Assembly: GCA_963676355.1 (NCBI GenBank)
Contig: OY781093.1
Span: 2,914,001 to 2,978,000 of the forward strand
Direction: 5' to 3'
Source: JAGLOK01 sp963676355
GTDB lineage: Bacteria > Bacillota > Clostridia > Christensenellales > UMGS416
DNA: 64,000 nucleotides
The notes beneath the pieces were generated by a model. It was given only the letters and a program-made list of their open reading frames with translations, was not told the DNA's origin and did not search any database. Made by a program: the position numbers and the translations under genes. This document shows, in pieces, positions 9,525-18,931 of this stretch (positions are counted from its first letter, which is position 1; the number at the start of each line of letters is the position of its first letter).

Positions 9525-10183
9525 TACAGCTCCTCCAGCATAGCCTTAACCTGCTCTACGCAAAGCGGTGGGCTTGCAAGCACTGGCTTTCCCGATGCCT
9601 TCATAAGCCCTTCCTGCATACGGCCCATTGAACCCTGCGCCAAAACAAAGCAATCAGCTTCTGATGCCAGTCTCTCGGCAGTTTCAAGAATCGCCCTGTC
9701 GTGTCCTTCAGGGTCGCCTGACACAAGAGCATCATAAGCACCTTTTGCGAGTCCACTTACAATTTTTATTTCTTTGCCAGCTTTCTTTGCCTTGTCTTCA
9801 ATCATTCGCATAGTCGGATTAAGAGTTGTGGGTATGGTTGCCATAACAGCAACAGATGTATAGTTTTTGACCACTTCATCACCCATAGCATCATCAATTT
9901 TAATAATAGGCACATTAATCATAGGCTGGGCTATATCTACTATTTCACGAACCGATGAGCATGTGTTTATAATCAAATCTGCCCCCATGTCTTCGGCTAT
10001 CATGAAATACTGCGTTAGTCTTTTAATCACAGCGGGCGTCAGCTCTCCCGCTCTAATTACGTCACGTATAAGTGTATCGTCTATTATATTGTTATATTCT
10101 ATGTCCTCGATATTATCCTTAAATACTTTTTGCAATGGTCCCGAAAGTCCTTGCCCTGTGTATACTGCAATTATTTTTTTCAT
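9524..10183 (-). CDS. Asp/Glu/hydantoin racemase superfamily protein
   Basis: A 219-residue protein of the Asp/Glu racemase fold. The two catalytic cysteines expected for cofactor-free racemisation are visible as Cys75 (NTCSSVRE) and Cys208 (SPPLCVEQVK). AQGSM near 183-187 is the usual phosphate- or carboxylate-binding turn. Family members act on amino acids, hydantoins, maleate or sugar acids. Its place between transketolase and glycosidase genes suggests epimerisation or isomerisation of a sugar-derived intermediate rather than an amino acid. This is inference only. Confidence 0.75.
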   Translation of the reverse strand: MKKIIAVYTGQGLSGPLQKVFKDNIEDIEYNNIIDDTLIRDVIRAGELTPAVIKRLTQYFMIAEDMGADLIINTCSSVREIVDIAQPMINVPIIKIDDAMGDEVVKNYTSVAVMATIPTTLNPTMRMIEDKAKKAGKEIKIVSGLAKGAYDALVSGDPEGHDRAILETAERLASEADCFVLAQGSMGRMQEGLMKASGKPVLASPPLCVEQVKAMLEEL

Positions 10184-10205
10184 TATGAACCCTTCTTAAT
10201 CTTAA

Positions 10206-11642
10206 TTATTCTACGATATAAAGCCGCACAGCGTTATACTGCCCACCAATAAGCGGTATAAAACATGTACCTTCGTATACGCCCTCCACCGGAGTAACTG
10301 TCATGTTCCAAGTATCGATTATTTCAGCGCGGTATTTTTTACCCTCTGGCAGCTCGAACTTCTTTGTTACTGACTGTCTGTGACCCATATAGCACAAAAA
10401 GTATTTGTCCTTATATCCTATAGTCGGCTGCGCATCATAACCCAAAAATTTAGTTTCCAAATATCCGGGCGCTTCGTTTATTATCTTAACCAGAAACTCT
10501 ATGCGCTCCGGGCTTTGCCCGTGAAGCTTGCCACCCTTTGACCACCAGAGCACTTCTTCCTTATTAAGATATGTCTCACCGTGTCCGGCATATCCGCCGC
10601 GACCATAGGCTTCCCACATCCTGTGTACCAGCTTCTTTGCCGAGATATTGCCCCAGTTGTTTGATATATTTCCCTCATAGCAGCATTCGTCCACCACCAC
10701 AGGCTTTTTATATGTGTCCAGCCACTGCCCGACTTTCTCAAGATCAGAGTTTTGTATGCTGCAATGTGTTACCCAATGTTTTGAGTGGTCATAAAATCCG
10801 TAAGCGTTGTGTATAGAGCGCAGGTGGTGATAGGGATCATGCTGCTGTATTATGGTAAAGAACCTGTCCCAATCAGCCAAAGTTTTTTCTTTCATGAAGT
10901 CATATTCATTAGCCAGCGACCACCAAAGGTTGCGGAAAGCTGAAAGACGCGCCGTTAAATATCTTAAATACCTATCGTCTGCATCTTTTGGCATAGTTGA
11001 AAAACCCCATCTGTCATAGGGATGGAAAACTATAAGGTCCGCCTCAATTCCAAGCTCCATAAGTTCTACTATACGAGCTTCAAGGTGTGCAAAGTACTTA
11101 GGTTCAAACCTCGTAAAGTCCCAATTACCTTCGTCATCTTTTTCAAAAGGATAATATTTCGGCTCATTATTGTTAAAGTCATAGTGTTTTGGGAAAACAC
11201 ACATGCGCATCTTGTTAAATGCTGCACTCTTAAGCGTATCCAAAGTTTGCAACATAAGCTCTTCGCTCTGATGGTTCCACACATAGCATGTGGTACCTAT
11301 CGGGTGATAAGGAGTGCCGTCCTCATATGCGAAGTGATATCTGTCTATGACGCGCACAGGACCATGGTTTTTCTCTCCTGCGCTTACGCATTCAAAGCTT
11401 CCAACATTTCCGTCGATTTTTTCTACGTTGCTTTTAACGGTATAACCCCACATGCCTTCTGTGTCCGGCATAAATCGGACCACATATTCATCGTCTCCGT
11501 TGTAGAAACCGTATACTTTTACTTTTCTGCCATCAATAGAAAACTCTGCCGTTATTTTAGCCTCTGTAAAAGGATTTCCACTAATTTCTCCGTTAAACTT
11601 AAGTTCTAAGATACTCCATTTTTCGATTCTTTTAATACTCAT
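10206..11642 (-). CDS. DUF5060/DUF4038/DUF5605 glycoside hydrolase (paralogue 1), apiosidase-like
   Basis: This 478-residue protein has an N-terminal beta-sandwich of DUF5060 type (about 1-90), a TIM barrel of DUF4038 type (about 100-390) and a C-terminal beta domain of DUF5605 type (about 395-478). Clan GH-A catalytic residues are visible: Glu246 at the end of strand 4 (WSLANEYD) and Glu319 at the end of strand 7 (VVVDECCYEG). As I recall, the RG-II apiosidase family GH140 also has a DUF4038 barrel, which makes release of a terminal apiose or similar pentose a reasonable guess. There is no signal peptide. It lies 19 bases after the GH127-like gene; a paralogue lies on the other side. Confidence 0.75.
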   Translation of the reverse strand: MSIKRIEKWSILELKFNGEISGNPFTEAKITAEFSIDGRKVKVYGFYNGDDEYVVRFMPDTEGMWGYTVKSNVEKIDGNVGSFECVSAGEKNHGPVRVIDRYHFAYEDGTPYHPIGTTCYVWNHQSEELMLQTLDTLKSAAFNKMRMCVFPKHYDFNNNEPKYYPFEKDDEGNWDFTRFEPKYFAHLEARIVELMELGIEADLIVFHPYDRWGFSTMPKDADDRYLRYLTARLSAFRNLWWSLANEYDFMKEKTLADWDRFFTIIQQHDPYHHLRSIHNAYGFYDHSKHWVTHCSIQNSDLEKVGQWLDTYKKPVVVDECCYEGNISNNWGNISAKKLVHRMWEAYGRGGYAGHGETYLNKEEVLWWSKGGKLHGQSPERIEFLVKIINEAPGYLETKFLGYDAQPTIGYKDKYFLCYMGHRQSVTKKFELPEGKKYRAEIIDTWNMTVTPVEGVYEGTCFIPLIGGQYNAVRLYIVE

Positions 11643-11661
11643 CCAAAACTCCTTCTCTTTA

Positions 11662-13410
11662 TCAATCTAAATCCACACCACTATCCACATGAAGCGTTCC
11701 CGCTTTAATTGGTGCTTTGTCCATTACTTTGCGCCCACTGTATAGAGGATAGTATGTACCCTTTGGTGTAATACCAACAACTTCATCACCTATCCATTTT
11801 GTGCCGTAATTAAGCCCTGCAGCAGTTTCCACAGTATCGCGCTCCATCTGCAAGAAAGTGACTGTGATTTTTTCACCCGGCATTGCTCCTTTTAGCAGCA
11901 TGAAGCATCCCTTCACCCACGGCAAGTCGCGGCCTGAGAATTTTTCTCCATTTCCGCGTGTTACTTCAACTCCGCCAAATGGTGTCCATTCAGGTACTCT
12001 TACAAGCAGTTCTGGAATCTCTTTATTAATAATCAATTCCACTTTACCTTCGTGGGGAAGATAGCTTAATACGTCGATTTCCTCGGTTGCACGATTAAGT
12101 AGCATGTTCACACTTACCCGCCCATTTTTTTGCTTTGTAACGATGTTTTGCCAGCCGTTATATAGACCACGCGTTCCAGATGCCACACAGCAAGTTTGAA
12201 CGTCCATAATGTGCCCTCTACCGTGCACTCCACTATATACAAAGTCATTAGGCGCAGCATATCCCGCGAATGTTCCGCGAAGGCGCTCTGCCACTTTGTA
12301 ATATGTTTTCTCGCCTGGAATGTCCATTGACTTATCTTCACGCTGTTTAATCCAACTTGTATCAAGTATCTGTGCTTCTGTCAAATGGTTGCGAAGGAAT
12401 CTTTCCGCCACTCCCCAATATTCGGTGTACCCCTGTTTTGCAAGAGTAATAGCAATTGAAATTGCATCAACCAATGTGCAGGTTTCATGTTCATATTCCT
12501 GATCTTCCAAATCGCCCGGCGTCCAGCCAAAGCTTGTGCACTTTGTAAGTCCCCAGTCAAAGCTCTTTTTAACAAATGCAATGATTGAAGAATCACTTGT
12601 TGTCTCCGCAAATTGTGCAAGGGAGTTGAGAGTTCCCATTCTTGTATGGAAGTGCCCGTTTCTGTAGCCGAGTGCGTCATTGAAGCTTCCATCAGAATTA
12701 AACACTCCGCTTCTAAACATTATATTTGACGCGAAGTTTTCAGAAAGCTCATATGCATCTTTATTGCCCGTCGCTTTAAAATAGCGAATAAGCGGCATAA
12801 TCTGTCGTCCCCACATCGCAGCAGGATCATATGCCAAGCGAGTGTGCACAGCATCAAAAGACGGCCAACCATTGTCTGTATATTCTGAACCCGGGTAATA
12901 CCAAGAAATGCGTTCTTTGCGTGCGATATGTTTAAGCGCCGCCACGTGTCTGTCTGCATAACCTTTAATCTTTTCGTCTTGTGTGTCTAAAAACCACGTT
13001 GTAAGCCCTAGTATCACTGAGCGCTGGTCAATCATACTTGCGGATTCTCTAAACTTTGCCTGATGCTCTAATATAGTCTCTTCATCAAAAGTATTACGCC
13101 TGAAGCTTAGTCCGTTTGGACGGAAAGTCTTTAAAAGATTCTCACGATAGTGCTGTTCCGCTTCCTCGCCATAATTGCTCCCTGTCATTTTCCGTGCGAG
13201 CAAAATGCAGTCCACCAGTCTTCCATGGCTTGAGCCATAATCCCAATTGCCATGACTCATCCAAGCTGGATCTGACTGAAAGAATCCACTGAAAAACGGT
13301 ATATATTCATAGTCCTCATCTGCCACGTTAATCATCGCATTAAGTGCAATTTCCGCACGCTCTTCCAGATTAAGCGTATCCGGCATTTTAAGTTTTCTTG
13401 CTTTAGTCAT
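11662..13410 (-). CDS. GH127-type (beta-L-arabinofuranosidase-like) glycoside hydrolase
   Basis: A 582-residue (alpha/alpha)6-barrel protein. The zinc-thiolate site characteristic of GH127 can be traced: Glu309 and Cys311 in HETCTLVDA, and the Cys407-Cys408 pair in VQTCCVASGTRG, of which the first Cys is the nucleophile in HypBA1. GH127 enzymes release beta-L-arabinofuranose, and one RG-II member is reported to release aceric acid. The protein is shorter and more divergent than typical GH127 enzymes, so the exact sugar is open. It has no signal peptide. Flanking by two DUF4038 paralogues suggests it acts on the same oligosaccharide. Confidence 0.7.
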   Translation of the reverse strand: MTKARKLKMPDTLNLEERAEIALNAMINVADEDYEYIPFFSGFFQSDPAWMSHGNWDYGSSHGRLVDCILLARKMTGSNYGEEAEQHYRENLLKTFRPNGLSFRRNTFDEETILEHQAKFRESASMIDQRSVILGLTTWFLDTQDEKIKGYADRHVAALKHIARKERISWYYPGSEYTDNGWPSFDAVHTRLAYDPAAMWGRQIMPLIRYFKATGNKDAYELSENFASNIMFRSGVFNSDGSFNDALGYRNGHFHTRMGTLNSLAQFAETTSDSSIIAFVKKSFDWGLTKCTSFGWTPGDLEDQEYEHETCTLVDAISIAITLAKQGYTEYWGVAERFLRNHLTEAQILDTSWIKQREDKSMDIPGEKTYYKVAERLRGTFAGYAAPNDFVYSGVHGRGHIMDVQTCCVASGTRGLYNGWQNIVTKQKNGRVSVNMLLNRATEEIDVLSYLPHEGKVELIINKEIPELLVRVPEWTPFGGVEVTRGNGEKFSGRDLPWVKGCFMLLKGAMPGEKITVTFLQMERDTVETAAGLNYGTKWIGDEVVGITPKGTYYPLYSGRKVMDKAPIKAGTLHVDSGVDLD

Positions 13411-13446
13411 TCTAATCTCCTTATACTTTTAAAAATAAATTCCATA

Positions 13447-14991
13447 TTATTTTTCTGGTGTAAGCCTTATGGCAATGTATTTTTTATCCGGCAGATCTAT
13501 CGCCCTATTTTCACTGTCTGGATATCCATACTGATCTTTTTCGCCTATTATAAAAGTCGCATCGACTTGATCTATTGTCATGTTCCATGTGTCGATAATC
13601 TCAACTTTATATTTCGTTCCAGTTTTCATTACTACATCTTTTGAAGGAATAAAAAACTTCCATTTGCCCGGTTTTTCATTTCCAAAATACACGAGGAAAT
13701 GCTTTTCATCCTTTTTAGCCATTCCAGCTAGCCACCATTTATCGACTGCTTCCCATCCGTGCCCTGAGCCGTCTTCAATAATCTTTCTCAAAAAATCTAT
13801 GCGACTTATGCTGTCGCCTTTTAGATTACCGCCAACTGCAGTCCACACAAGCTCTCCGTTTTCATCAGGCAGGTCGATAACTTCACCATGTCCAACATAT
13901 GCTCCTGCAATCATTCCGTTCCAAAATCTTCTCGTCATTTCTTCAGCTGAGAGGTTGCCCCATCTGATATCAAAATTTCCTTCGTAACACACTTCGTCAT
14001 AAATAACAGGCTTGTGATATGCTTTAACCATAAGCACAGCTCTGCCAGCTTCATCCACTGCCATGCCATCTTGCACAGTAGCGTGCGTTATCCATGGCTT
14101 CCAGTTCTCATATAGCCTCATGTAGTTATGAATGGATAGCAGGTGGTTATATGGATCCACCTTTTGAACCACTTTACATAAATCATCCCATTCTTCCAAT
14201 GTCTTAGTTTCAAACATGTCATACTCATTTGCGAGCGACCACCATATGTTTCTGTATGCGGCAAACCGGCTTACACAGTATTTTAAAAACGCTACATCCG
14301 CATCCTGTGGTTTCTGGGTATAGCCCCAATCTTTTGCATACGGATGAAGCATGATAAGATCTGCCTCAACCCCGATGTCCATGAGCCTTTGAATGCGATC
14401 TTCGATCATCTGAAAGTATTTTGGATTAAATCTTGAAAAATCCCAATCACTGGGTGCCTCGCCCACATATGGATAGTGTCTCATATTGTCATCACTAGAC
14501 TTGCTGTAATGCGGTGTGACTCCCGTCCTTATCTTGTTAAAAGGGCTGTTTTTCAAGCTGTCTATCGTTTTATATGCAAGTTTGTCCTTTTGGTGAGCCC
14601 ATCCATATGATGTTGTTCCAAAAGGATAATACGGTGTACCATCTGCATATGCGAAGTGCAGCCGTTTGCTCACCTTAACAGGGCCATGATTATTTCCCTT
14701 TGCTTCAACACAAGTAAATGAGCCTTCCTTGCCATCCAGCTCCTCTTTGTTGCTTATTGTTTTATATGTCCATTCGCCTAAATTTTTTGGCATAAAGCGT
14801 ATGCGGAATGTATCATCTCCGTCATAAAATCCGCTTACTTTAATTTTTGTTTCATCATGACAAAATTCGGCTGAAAATGAAACATCTACAAAGGGGTTTG
14901 CTGTTTCTGCGCACATAAACTCTGCTTCAAACATTCCCCACTTTTCAATTGCAATATTCACGGTATATTTCCCTTCAAGTTTGTACTGCAA
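13447..14991 (-). CDS. DUF5060/DUF4038/DUF5605 glycoside hydrolase (paralogue 2), apiosidase-like
   Basis: This 514-residue protein has the same three-domain layout as the protein at 10206-11642. Shared blocks include GFYDGDD, NHGPVKV, FAYADGTPYYPFGTT, WWSLANEYD and the IDTWNMT turn near the C-terminus. Catalytic Glu256 and Glu333 (YDEVCYEG) are conserved. It is about 36 residues longer, mainly at both ends and in a C-terminal insertion near 470-500. The two paralogues differ enough to act on different linkages or neighbouring sugars. It follows the isomerase gene by six bases. It appears cytoplasmic. Confidence 0.75.
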   Translation of the reverse strand: MQYKLEGKYTVNIAIEKWGMFEAEFMCAETANPFVDVSFSAEFCHDETKIKVSGFYDGDDTFRIRFMPKNLGEWTYKTISNKEELDGKEGSFTCVEAKGNNHGPVKVSKRLHFAYADGTPYYPFGTTSYGWAHQKDKLAYKTIDSLKNSPFNKIRTGVTPHYSKSSDDNMRHYPYVGEAPSDWDFSRFNPKYFQMIEDRIQRLMDIGVEADLIMLHPYAKDWGYTQKPQDADVAFLKYCVSRFAAYRNIWWSLANEYDMFETKTLEEWDDLCKVVQKVDPYNHLLSIHNYMRLYENWKPWITHATVQDGMAVDEAGRAVLMVKAYHKPVIYDEVCYEGNFDIRWGNLSAEEMTRRFWNGMIAGAYVGHGEVIDLPDENGELVWTAVGGNLKGDSISRIDFLRKIIEDGSGHGWEAVDKWWLAGMAKKDEKHFLVYFGNEKPGKWKFFIPSKDVVMKTGTKYKVEIIDTWNMTIDQVDATFIIGEKDQYGYPDSENRAIDLPDKKYIAIRLTPEK

Positions 14992-14997
14992 TAACTT

Positions 14998-16425
14998 CTA
15001 TCGCCCTAGAAGATAATTATCCACTTTCTCTTTTGCATCATCGTCATAAAAATCGATATCTAAACCATCAATATATTTTAAAGCTTCAGTTACTACAGGA
15101 AGAACATCGCCATGTATACCGACACAGTGATGAACATAAGGGCCTTCCACTAGCTTCTTTTCGAGCTTAAGCCAATCTTTTACCTCAATCCATACATAAG
15201 TACCCCAAATATATGGCCCCTCTATACCTTTTGCAGCTCCTGCAAGAAGGCTATACTTACCACCATCACCATCAAAGCGAAGGATAGTCATTTCACCGCC
15301 CTTTATCTCGGACAGCACAGCGCCCGGTTTTTCTCCCGGAAGCGCAAATGGGCTTCCAAGTTTAGCTTTTGTTCCCGCCTTGCAAAGAGATATTGGGTAC
15401 GGACCACAGTGCTGCAAAAGCTCACCATTGTCGTTTGAAGGGTGACGCACTGTCCAGTCCGCAAAAAATGTAGCAGTCGTGCCCATTGCAGCAGCCTGCG
15501 CAATTACTGATGTAATCGCTCCGTGAATATCAGTTTCACACGCCACAGGTATTCCTTCGTCTGTAAGCAGAGCATTTCCAGTACACGGCATAAGTCCAAG
15601 GTCTGCCTGCAGCGCATCCCAGCACTGAATAGCTGCTGCCTGGCACTTGTATTTGTCTACAAAGTATCTGACCGCCGTTTTTAAAGCAGCTACTTTGAGC
15701 ACTCCTTCTTCATCCACACAAACTTCCATGTTCTCTTTAATATATTCAATTGTTTCTTTAACTTTTTCATCAGGATTTTCGATAAGCTTTTTAGCTTTTC
15801 GAACCACGTCAGAAAGAGGAATAGGGCTTATCTGTATTCCGAATTTTTCAAGCAACTCGCCCTCATTGTACATCATCGTCCAAAAATCCGAAGGTCTTGT
15901 TGATATCTGCAAAACTCTTAGATTTTTAAACACCTTTACTACGTTTGCGGCAGCTATAAACGTCTTTATTCCGCGCTCAAAACTTGCATCTTGCAAAGTA
16001 TCATTTGGTATATAAGTAAACGGCACTTTAAAGCGCCTTAATACCTTGCCCGTCGCAAATAAACCACACTGAGAGTCGCGCAATCTAGACCCGTCAGCAA
16101 GTGGTTCTTCATCTCTTGGTCCCCAAATTGCCACAGGAAGCCCCATTTTCTTTGAAAGCTTTCCTATAATATCTTCTGTGCCAAAGTTGCAGTGCGGAAA
16201 AAAGAGTGCATCCACACCATTGGCCTGCATTTTTTCCATTATAGCTTCTAGGTCATCTTCAGAATAAAATAGTCCTTCTTCATTTATATCTTCTATATCT
16301 ACATAATCTATTTCAAGCTCAGTTAAGCGCTCGTAGGTTAATCTCTTAAACTTCAATGCATCTTCTTTTGAAAAGATGAATCTCCTTGTTGGCACAACCC
16401 CCAGTTTCACACTATACTTTTCCAT
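14998..16425 (-). CDS. L-fucose/L-arabinose isomerase family protein
   Basis: A 475-residue aldose-ketose isomerase of the FucI/AraA fold. An N-terminal Rossmann-like part includes VDALFFPHCNFGTED (71-85), where a sugar-contacting loop is expected. The catalytic segment CETDIHGAIT (296-305) supplies Glu and Asp candidates for the Mn site, and a late His cluster (VHHCVGIHG, near 435-444) probably gives the remaining ligand. It should turn the free aldose released by the operon's glycosidases into a ketose for the FGGY kinase. Whether that aldose is fucose, arabinose, apiose or another sugar is not visible. It lies two bases after the LacI gene. Confidence 0.8.
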   Translation of the reverse strand: MEKYSVKLGVVPTRRFIFSKEDALKFKRLTYERLTELEIDYVDIEDINEEGLFYSEDDLEAIMEKMQANGVDALFFPHCNFGTEDIIGKLSKKMGLPVAIWGPRDEEPLADGSRLRDSQCGLFATGKVLRRFKVPFTYIPNDTLQDASFERGIKTFIAAANVVKVFKNLRVLQISTRPSDFWTMMYNEGELLEKFGIQISPIPLSDVVRKAKKLIENPDEKVKETIEYIKENMEVCVDEEGVLKVAALKTAVRYFVDKYKCQAAAIQCWDALQADLGLMPCTGNALLTDEGIPVACETDIHGAITSVIAQAAAMGTTATFFADWTVRHPSNDNGELLQHCGPYPISLCKAGTKAKLGSPFALPGEKPGAVLSEIKGGEMTILRFDGDGGKYSLLAGAAKGIEGPYIWGTYVWIEVKDWLKLEKKLVEGPYVHHCVGIHGDVLPVVTEALKYIDGLDIDFYDDDAKEKVDNYLLGR

Positions 16426-16427
16426 AA

Positions 16428-17441
16428 TTAATTCTCCTTAACGCTATTTCTTTTAATTAGATCTGTTCTGACCAAAATCTTTATATTTTCGTTTGTTTTT
16501 GAGTTTATAATATCCGCAAGCCTTCTGACTGCAACTGTTCCCATGCCTTCATTGCTTACCTTTACAGTTGTAAGTCGAGGTCTCATCATTGTGCAATAAG
16601 GCATGTCATCAAATCCTATTACTGAAACTTCATCAGGAAGCTTATATCCAGCTTCTTTTATAGCTCTGGATGCTCCCATGGCAATTATGTCATTGTCCGC
16701 GAACAGTGCTTTTGGCAATTTCCCACCGTTTTTTAGGTATGCTTCCATGTCACGATGAGCACCTTCGATAGTTGGTTCAAGTTTTATTATTTTATTAGGA
16801 CTTAATTCAATACCTTCTTTACTAAGCTCCATTTGAAATCCCATATATCTTTGCTCAAAGTTATATATACTCGCGGATGAATGCATATAACCAATGTCAC
16901 TTTGTCCACACTCAACGAAATATTTTACAGCCTTTGTTACCCCTTCTATGTTGTCTATCTGTACGCTGTCAATGTCCGCATTAAAGCAATTATCCAGTGC
17001 CAGCACAGGTATCTTTGATTGGGTAAAAGTTATAATGTCTTCTTCATCCATCTCAGTTGCAAGAAGCAGTATGCCTGCAGTTGTTTCATCATTTTCAAAC
17101 TGATTCACATACGCTTGAGTGTTGGATTCTTTATTAAGATATGAAATGATAATGTTAAAACCATTTTTTCTAGCCTCGCCTTCAATGCTTTCAATGAGTT
17201 TTGAGAAAAACGGCGTATCGCCTACTACAAGCCCATGGTTTTTAAAAAGAACAAAAAGAATATTCTTATACGCTGCAGTCTGCTTAATCTTGATGTTAGT
17301 TTCAAACCCCATCTGCTCAATCTCTTGAAGCACTCTTTCGCGTGTCTTCTGGCTGACGCCAGGCTTATTGTTTAACACTAACGAAACAGTTGTTGTTGAA
17401 ACCCCAAGTTTTTGTGCTATATCCTTTGCTCTAACAGCCAT
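16428..17441 (-). CDS. LacI-family transcriptional regulator (in the transketolase operon)
   Basis: A 337-residue LacI/GalR protein. The N-terminal helix-turn-helix (AKDIAQKLGVSTTTVSLVLN, 5-24) and hinge are followed by a periplasmic-binding-like sensor domain with the usual FDDMPYCTMMRPRLTTV stretch. It is the fourth gene of the operon, with a one-base overlap with the kinase stop (TAATG), so it is co-transcribed with the genes it probably controls. No CG-centred LacI palindrome was found before the first gene; AT-rich direct repeats at 20703-20725 are the only candidate site there. The sensor should respond to the operon's sugar. Confidence 0.9.
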   Translation of the reverse strand: MAVRAKDIAQKLGVSTTTVSLVLNNKPGVSQKTRERVLQEIEQMGFETNIKIKQTAAYKNILFVLFKNHGLVVGDTPFFSKLIESIEGEARKNGFNIIISYLNKESNTQAYVNQFENDETTAGILLLATEMDEEDIITFTQSKIPVLALDNCFNADIDSVQIDNIEGVTKAVKYFVECGQSDIGYMHSSASIYNFEQRYMGFQMELSKEGIELSPNKIIKLEPTIEGAHRDMEAYLKNGGKLPKALFADNDIIAMGASRAIKEAGYKLPDEVSVIGFDDMPYCTMMRPRLTTVKVSNEGMGTVAVRRLADIINSKTNENIKILVRTDLIKRNSVKEN

Positions 17442-18931
17442 TATGCTTCCATCCTTGCTCGTTTAACTGCAATTTTCCATCCTTTGTACATTTCCTGCCT
17501 CTTTTCAACACTCATTTTAGGCTTATATAGTCCGCCCTCGTCACGTAACTTGCAAAGCTCTTCCTGGCTGCTCCAAATCCCTACTGCAAGTCCCGCCATA
17601 AGCGCGCAACCTTTTGCAGAAAGCTCTTCGATTTTGGATGTGCTTATATCCGCATCCAGCATATCGGCCAGAAACTGCATCAAAAAGCCATTTTTTGTAG
17701 GGCCGCCATCAGCGCGAACCTGCTTTGCTTTCATACCAGTGTCCAGTGCCGCGCAGTCAACAATATCCTTAACTTGAAATGCAATGCTTTCAAGTGCCGC
17801 GCGTACAATATGTTCTTTTTTAGCCCCTGCACTCAGACCACAGATTATGGCGCGTGCTTTTCCATCCCAATATGGTGCTCCAAGCCCTGTAAAAGCAGGA
17901 ACTATATATACTCCGCCGTTATCTTCAAGCGATTTTGCGATCTCTTCTGATTGCTGTGCGTTCTCTAATATCCCAAGGTCATCAATCAACCACTTGATTG
18001 TTGCCGCGGCATAATTAATATTTCCTTCAAAAACAAACTCTATTCCTTTTTTCATTCCCCAAGCAATAGATGTCACAAGACCGTGCTTTGATAGCACAGG
18101 TTCATCTCCAATGTTCATCATTATGGAAGAGCCTGTTCCGAAAGTGCCCTTCATCATTCCCTTTTCATAGCAACTTTGTGCAAACATCGCGCCATGCGAA
18201 TCGCCCAATATGCCAGCAATCGGAATTTTTACATCTGATGCACCTTCAAAATCTGTGTAACCAACCACTTCATCCGAGCATACGAGCTCCGCCATAATTG
18301 ACTTTGGGATATCAAACAACTCAAGTATCTCATCATCCCATTTAAGCGAATGTAAGTTTAAAGCCATTGTTCTGCTAGCGTTTGAGTAATCCGTTACATG
18401 TTTTTTGCCGCCGGTAAGCTTCCACACAAGAAAGCTGTCCATCGTGCCTGCAACCAGTTTGCCTGCTTCAGCTTTTTCTTTAGCCTCCTCTACATTATCC
18501 AAAATCCATTTGAGCTTTGGCACAGAAAAATAAGGAGACAATTCAAGTCCCGTTTTCTCACGAATCTTGTCTCCCATGTCCTTGATTTCTTTTTGCTGGC
18601 AAATATCTTCTGCTCTTGCGCACTGCCACACAACAGCATTATATACAGGAACTCCCGTCTCCTTGTCCCATGCGATTACTGTCTCACGCTGATTGCTTAT
18701 GGCAAGAACTTCTATATCGCTCCACTTCATATCATTTTTGCTCACCAGAGTTTTCACAGCAGCAATAAAGTTATCATATATCTCCAAGCCATCGTGCTCC
18801 ACCCATCCCTGTTTGGGTGAAATTTGCCTATGTGGTTTATCAGTCCTATATAAAAGCTCGCCCCTGTCGTTAAATAAAACAGCTTTTGTCGCAGTGGTGC
18901 TTTGGTCAACAGAAACAATATATTTACTCAT
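17441..18931 (-). CDS. FGGY-family carbohydrate kinase, glycerol-kinase-like
   Basis: This 496-residue kinase aligns along its full length with glycerol kinase: DQSTTATKAVLF (9-20), NQRET (80-84), WQCARAEDIC, SPYFS (132-136) and FTGLGAPYWD. The glycerol contacts Arg82, Glu83, Trp102, Tyr134 and catalytic Asp244 are kept. The next residue, Gln246 in E. coli GlpK, is Ser here (GDSHGAMF), which changes the polyol pocket. With an isomerase and two ketose-type transketolases alongside, a ketose such as apulose, or another C4-C5 substrate, is more likely than glycerol. The gene overlaps the transketolase by four bases and LacI by one base. Confidence 0.85.
   Translation of the reverse strand: MSKYIVSVDQSTTATKAVLFNDRGELLYRTDKPHRQISPKQGWVEHDGLEIYDNFIAAVKTLVSKNDMKWSDIEVLAISNQRETVIAWDKETGVPVYNAVVWQCARAEDICQQKEIKDMGDKIREKTGLELSPYFSVPKLKWILDNVEEAKEKAEAGKLVAGTMDSFLVWKLTGGKKHVTDYSNASRTMALNLHSLKWDDEILELFDIPKSIMAELVCSDEVVGYTDFEGASDVKIPIAGILGDSHGAMFAQSCYEKGMMKGTFGTGSSIMMNIGDEPVLSKHGLVTSIAWGMKKGIEFVFEGNINYAAATIKWLIDDLGILENAQQSEEIAKSLEDNGGVYIVPAFTGLGAPYWDGKARAIICGLSAGAKKEHIVRAALESIAFQVKDIVDCAALDTGMKAKQVRADGGPTKNGFLMQFLADMLDADISTSKIEELSAKGCALMAGLAVGIWSSQEELCKLRDEGGLYKPKMSVEKRQEMYKGWKIAVKRARMEA

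Noticed and set aside
11022..11609. Plus-strand open frame of 195 codons
   Set aside because: Antisense to the DUF5060/DUF4038 gene, which has clear catalytic motifs on the other strand.
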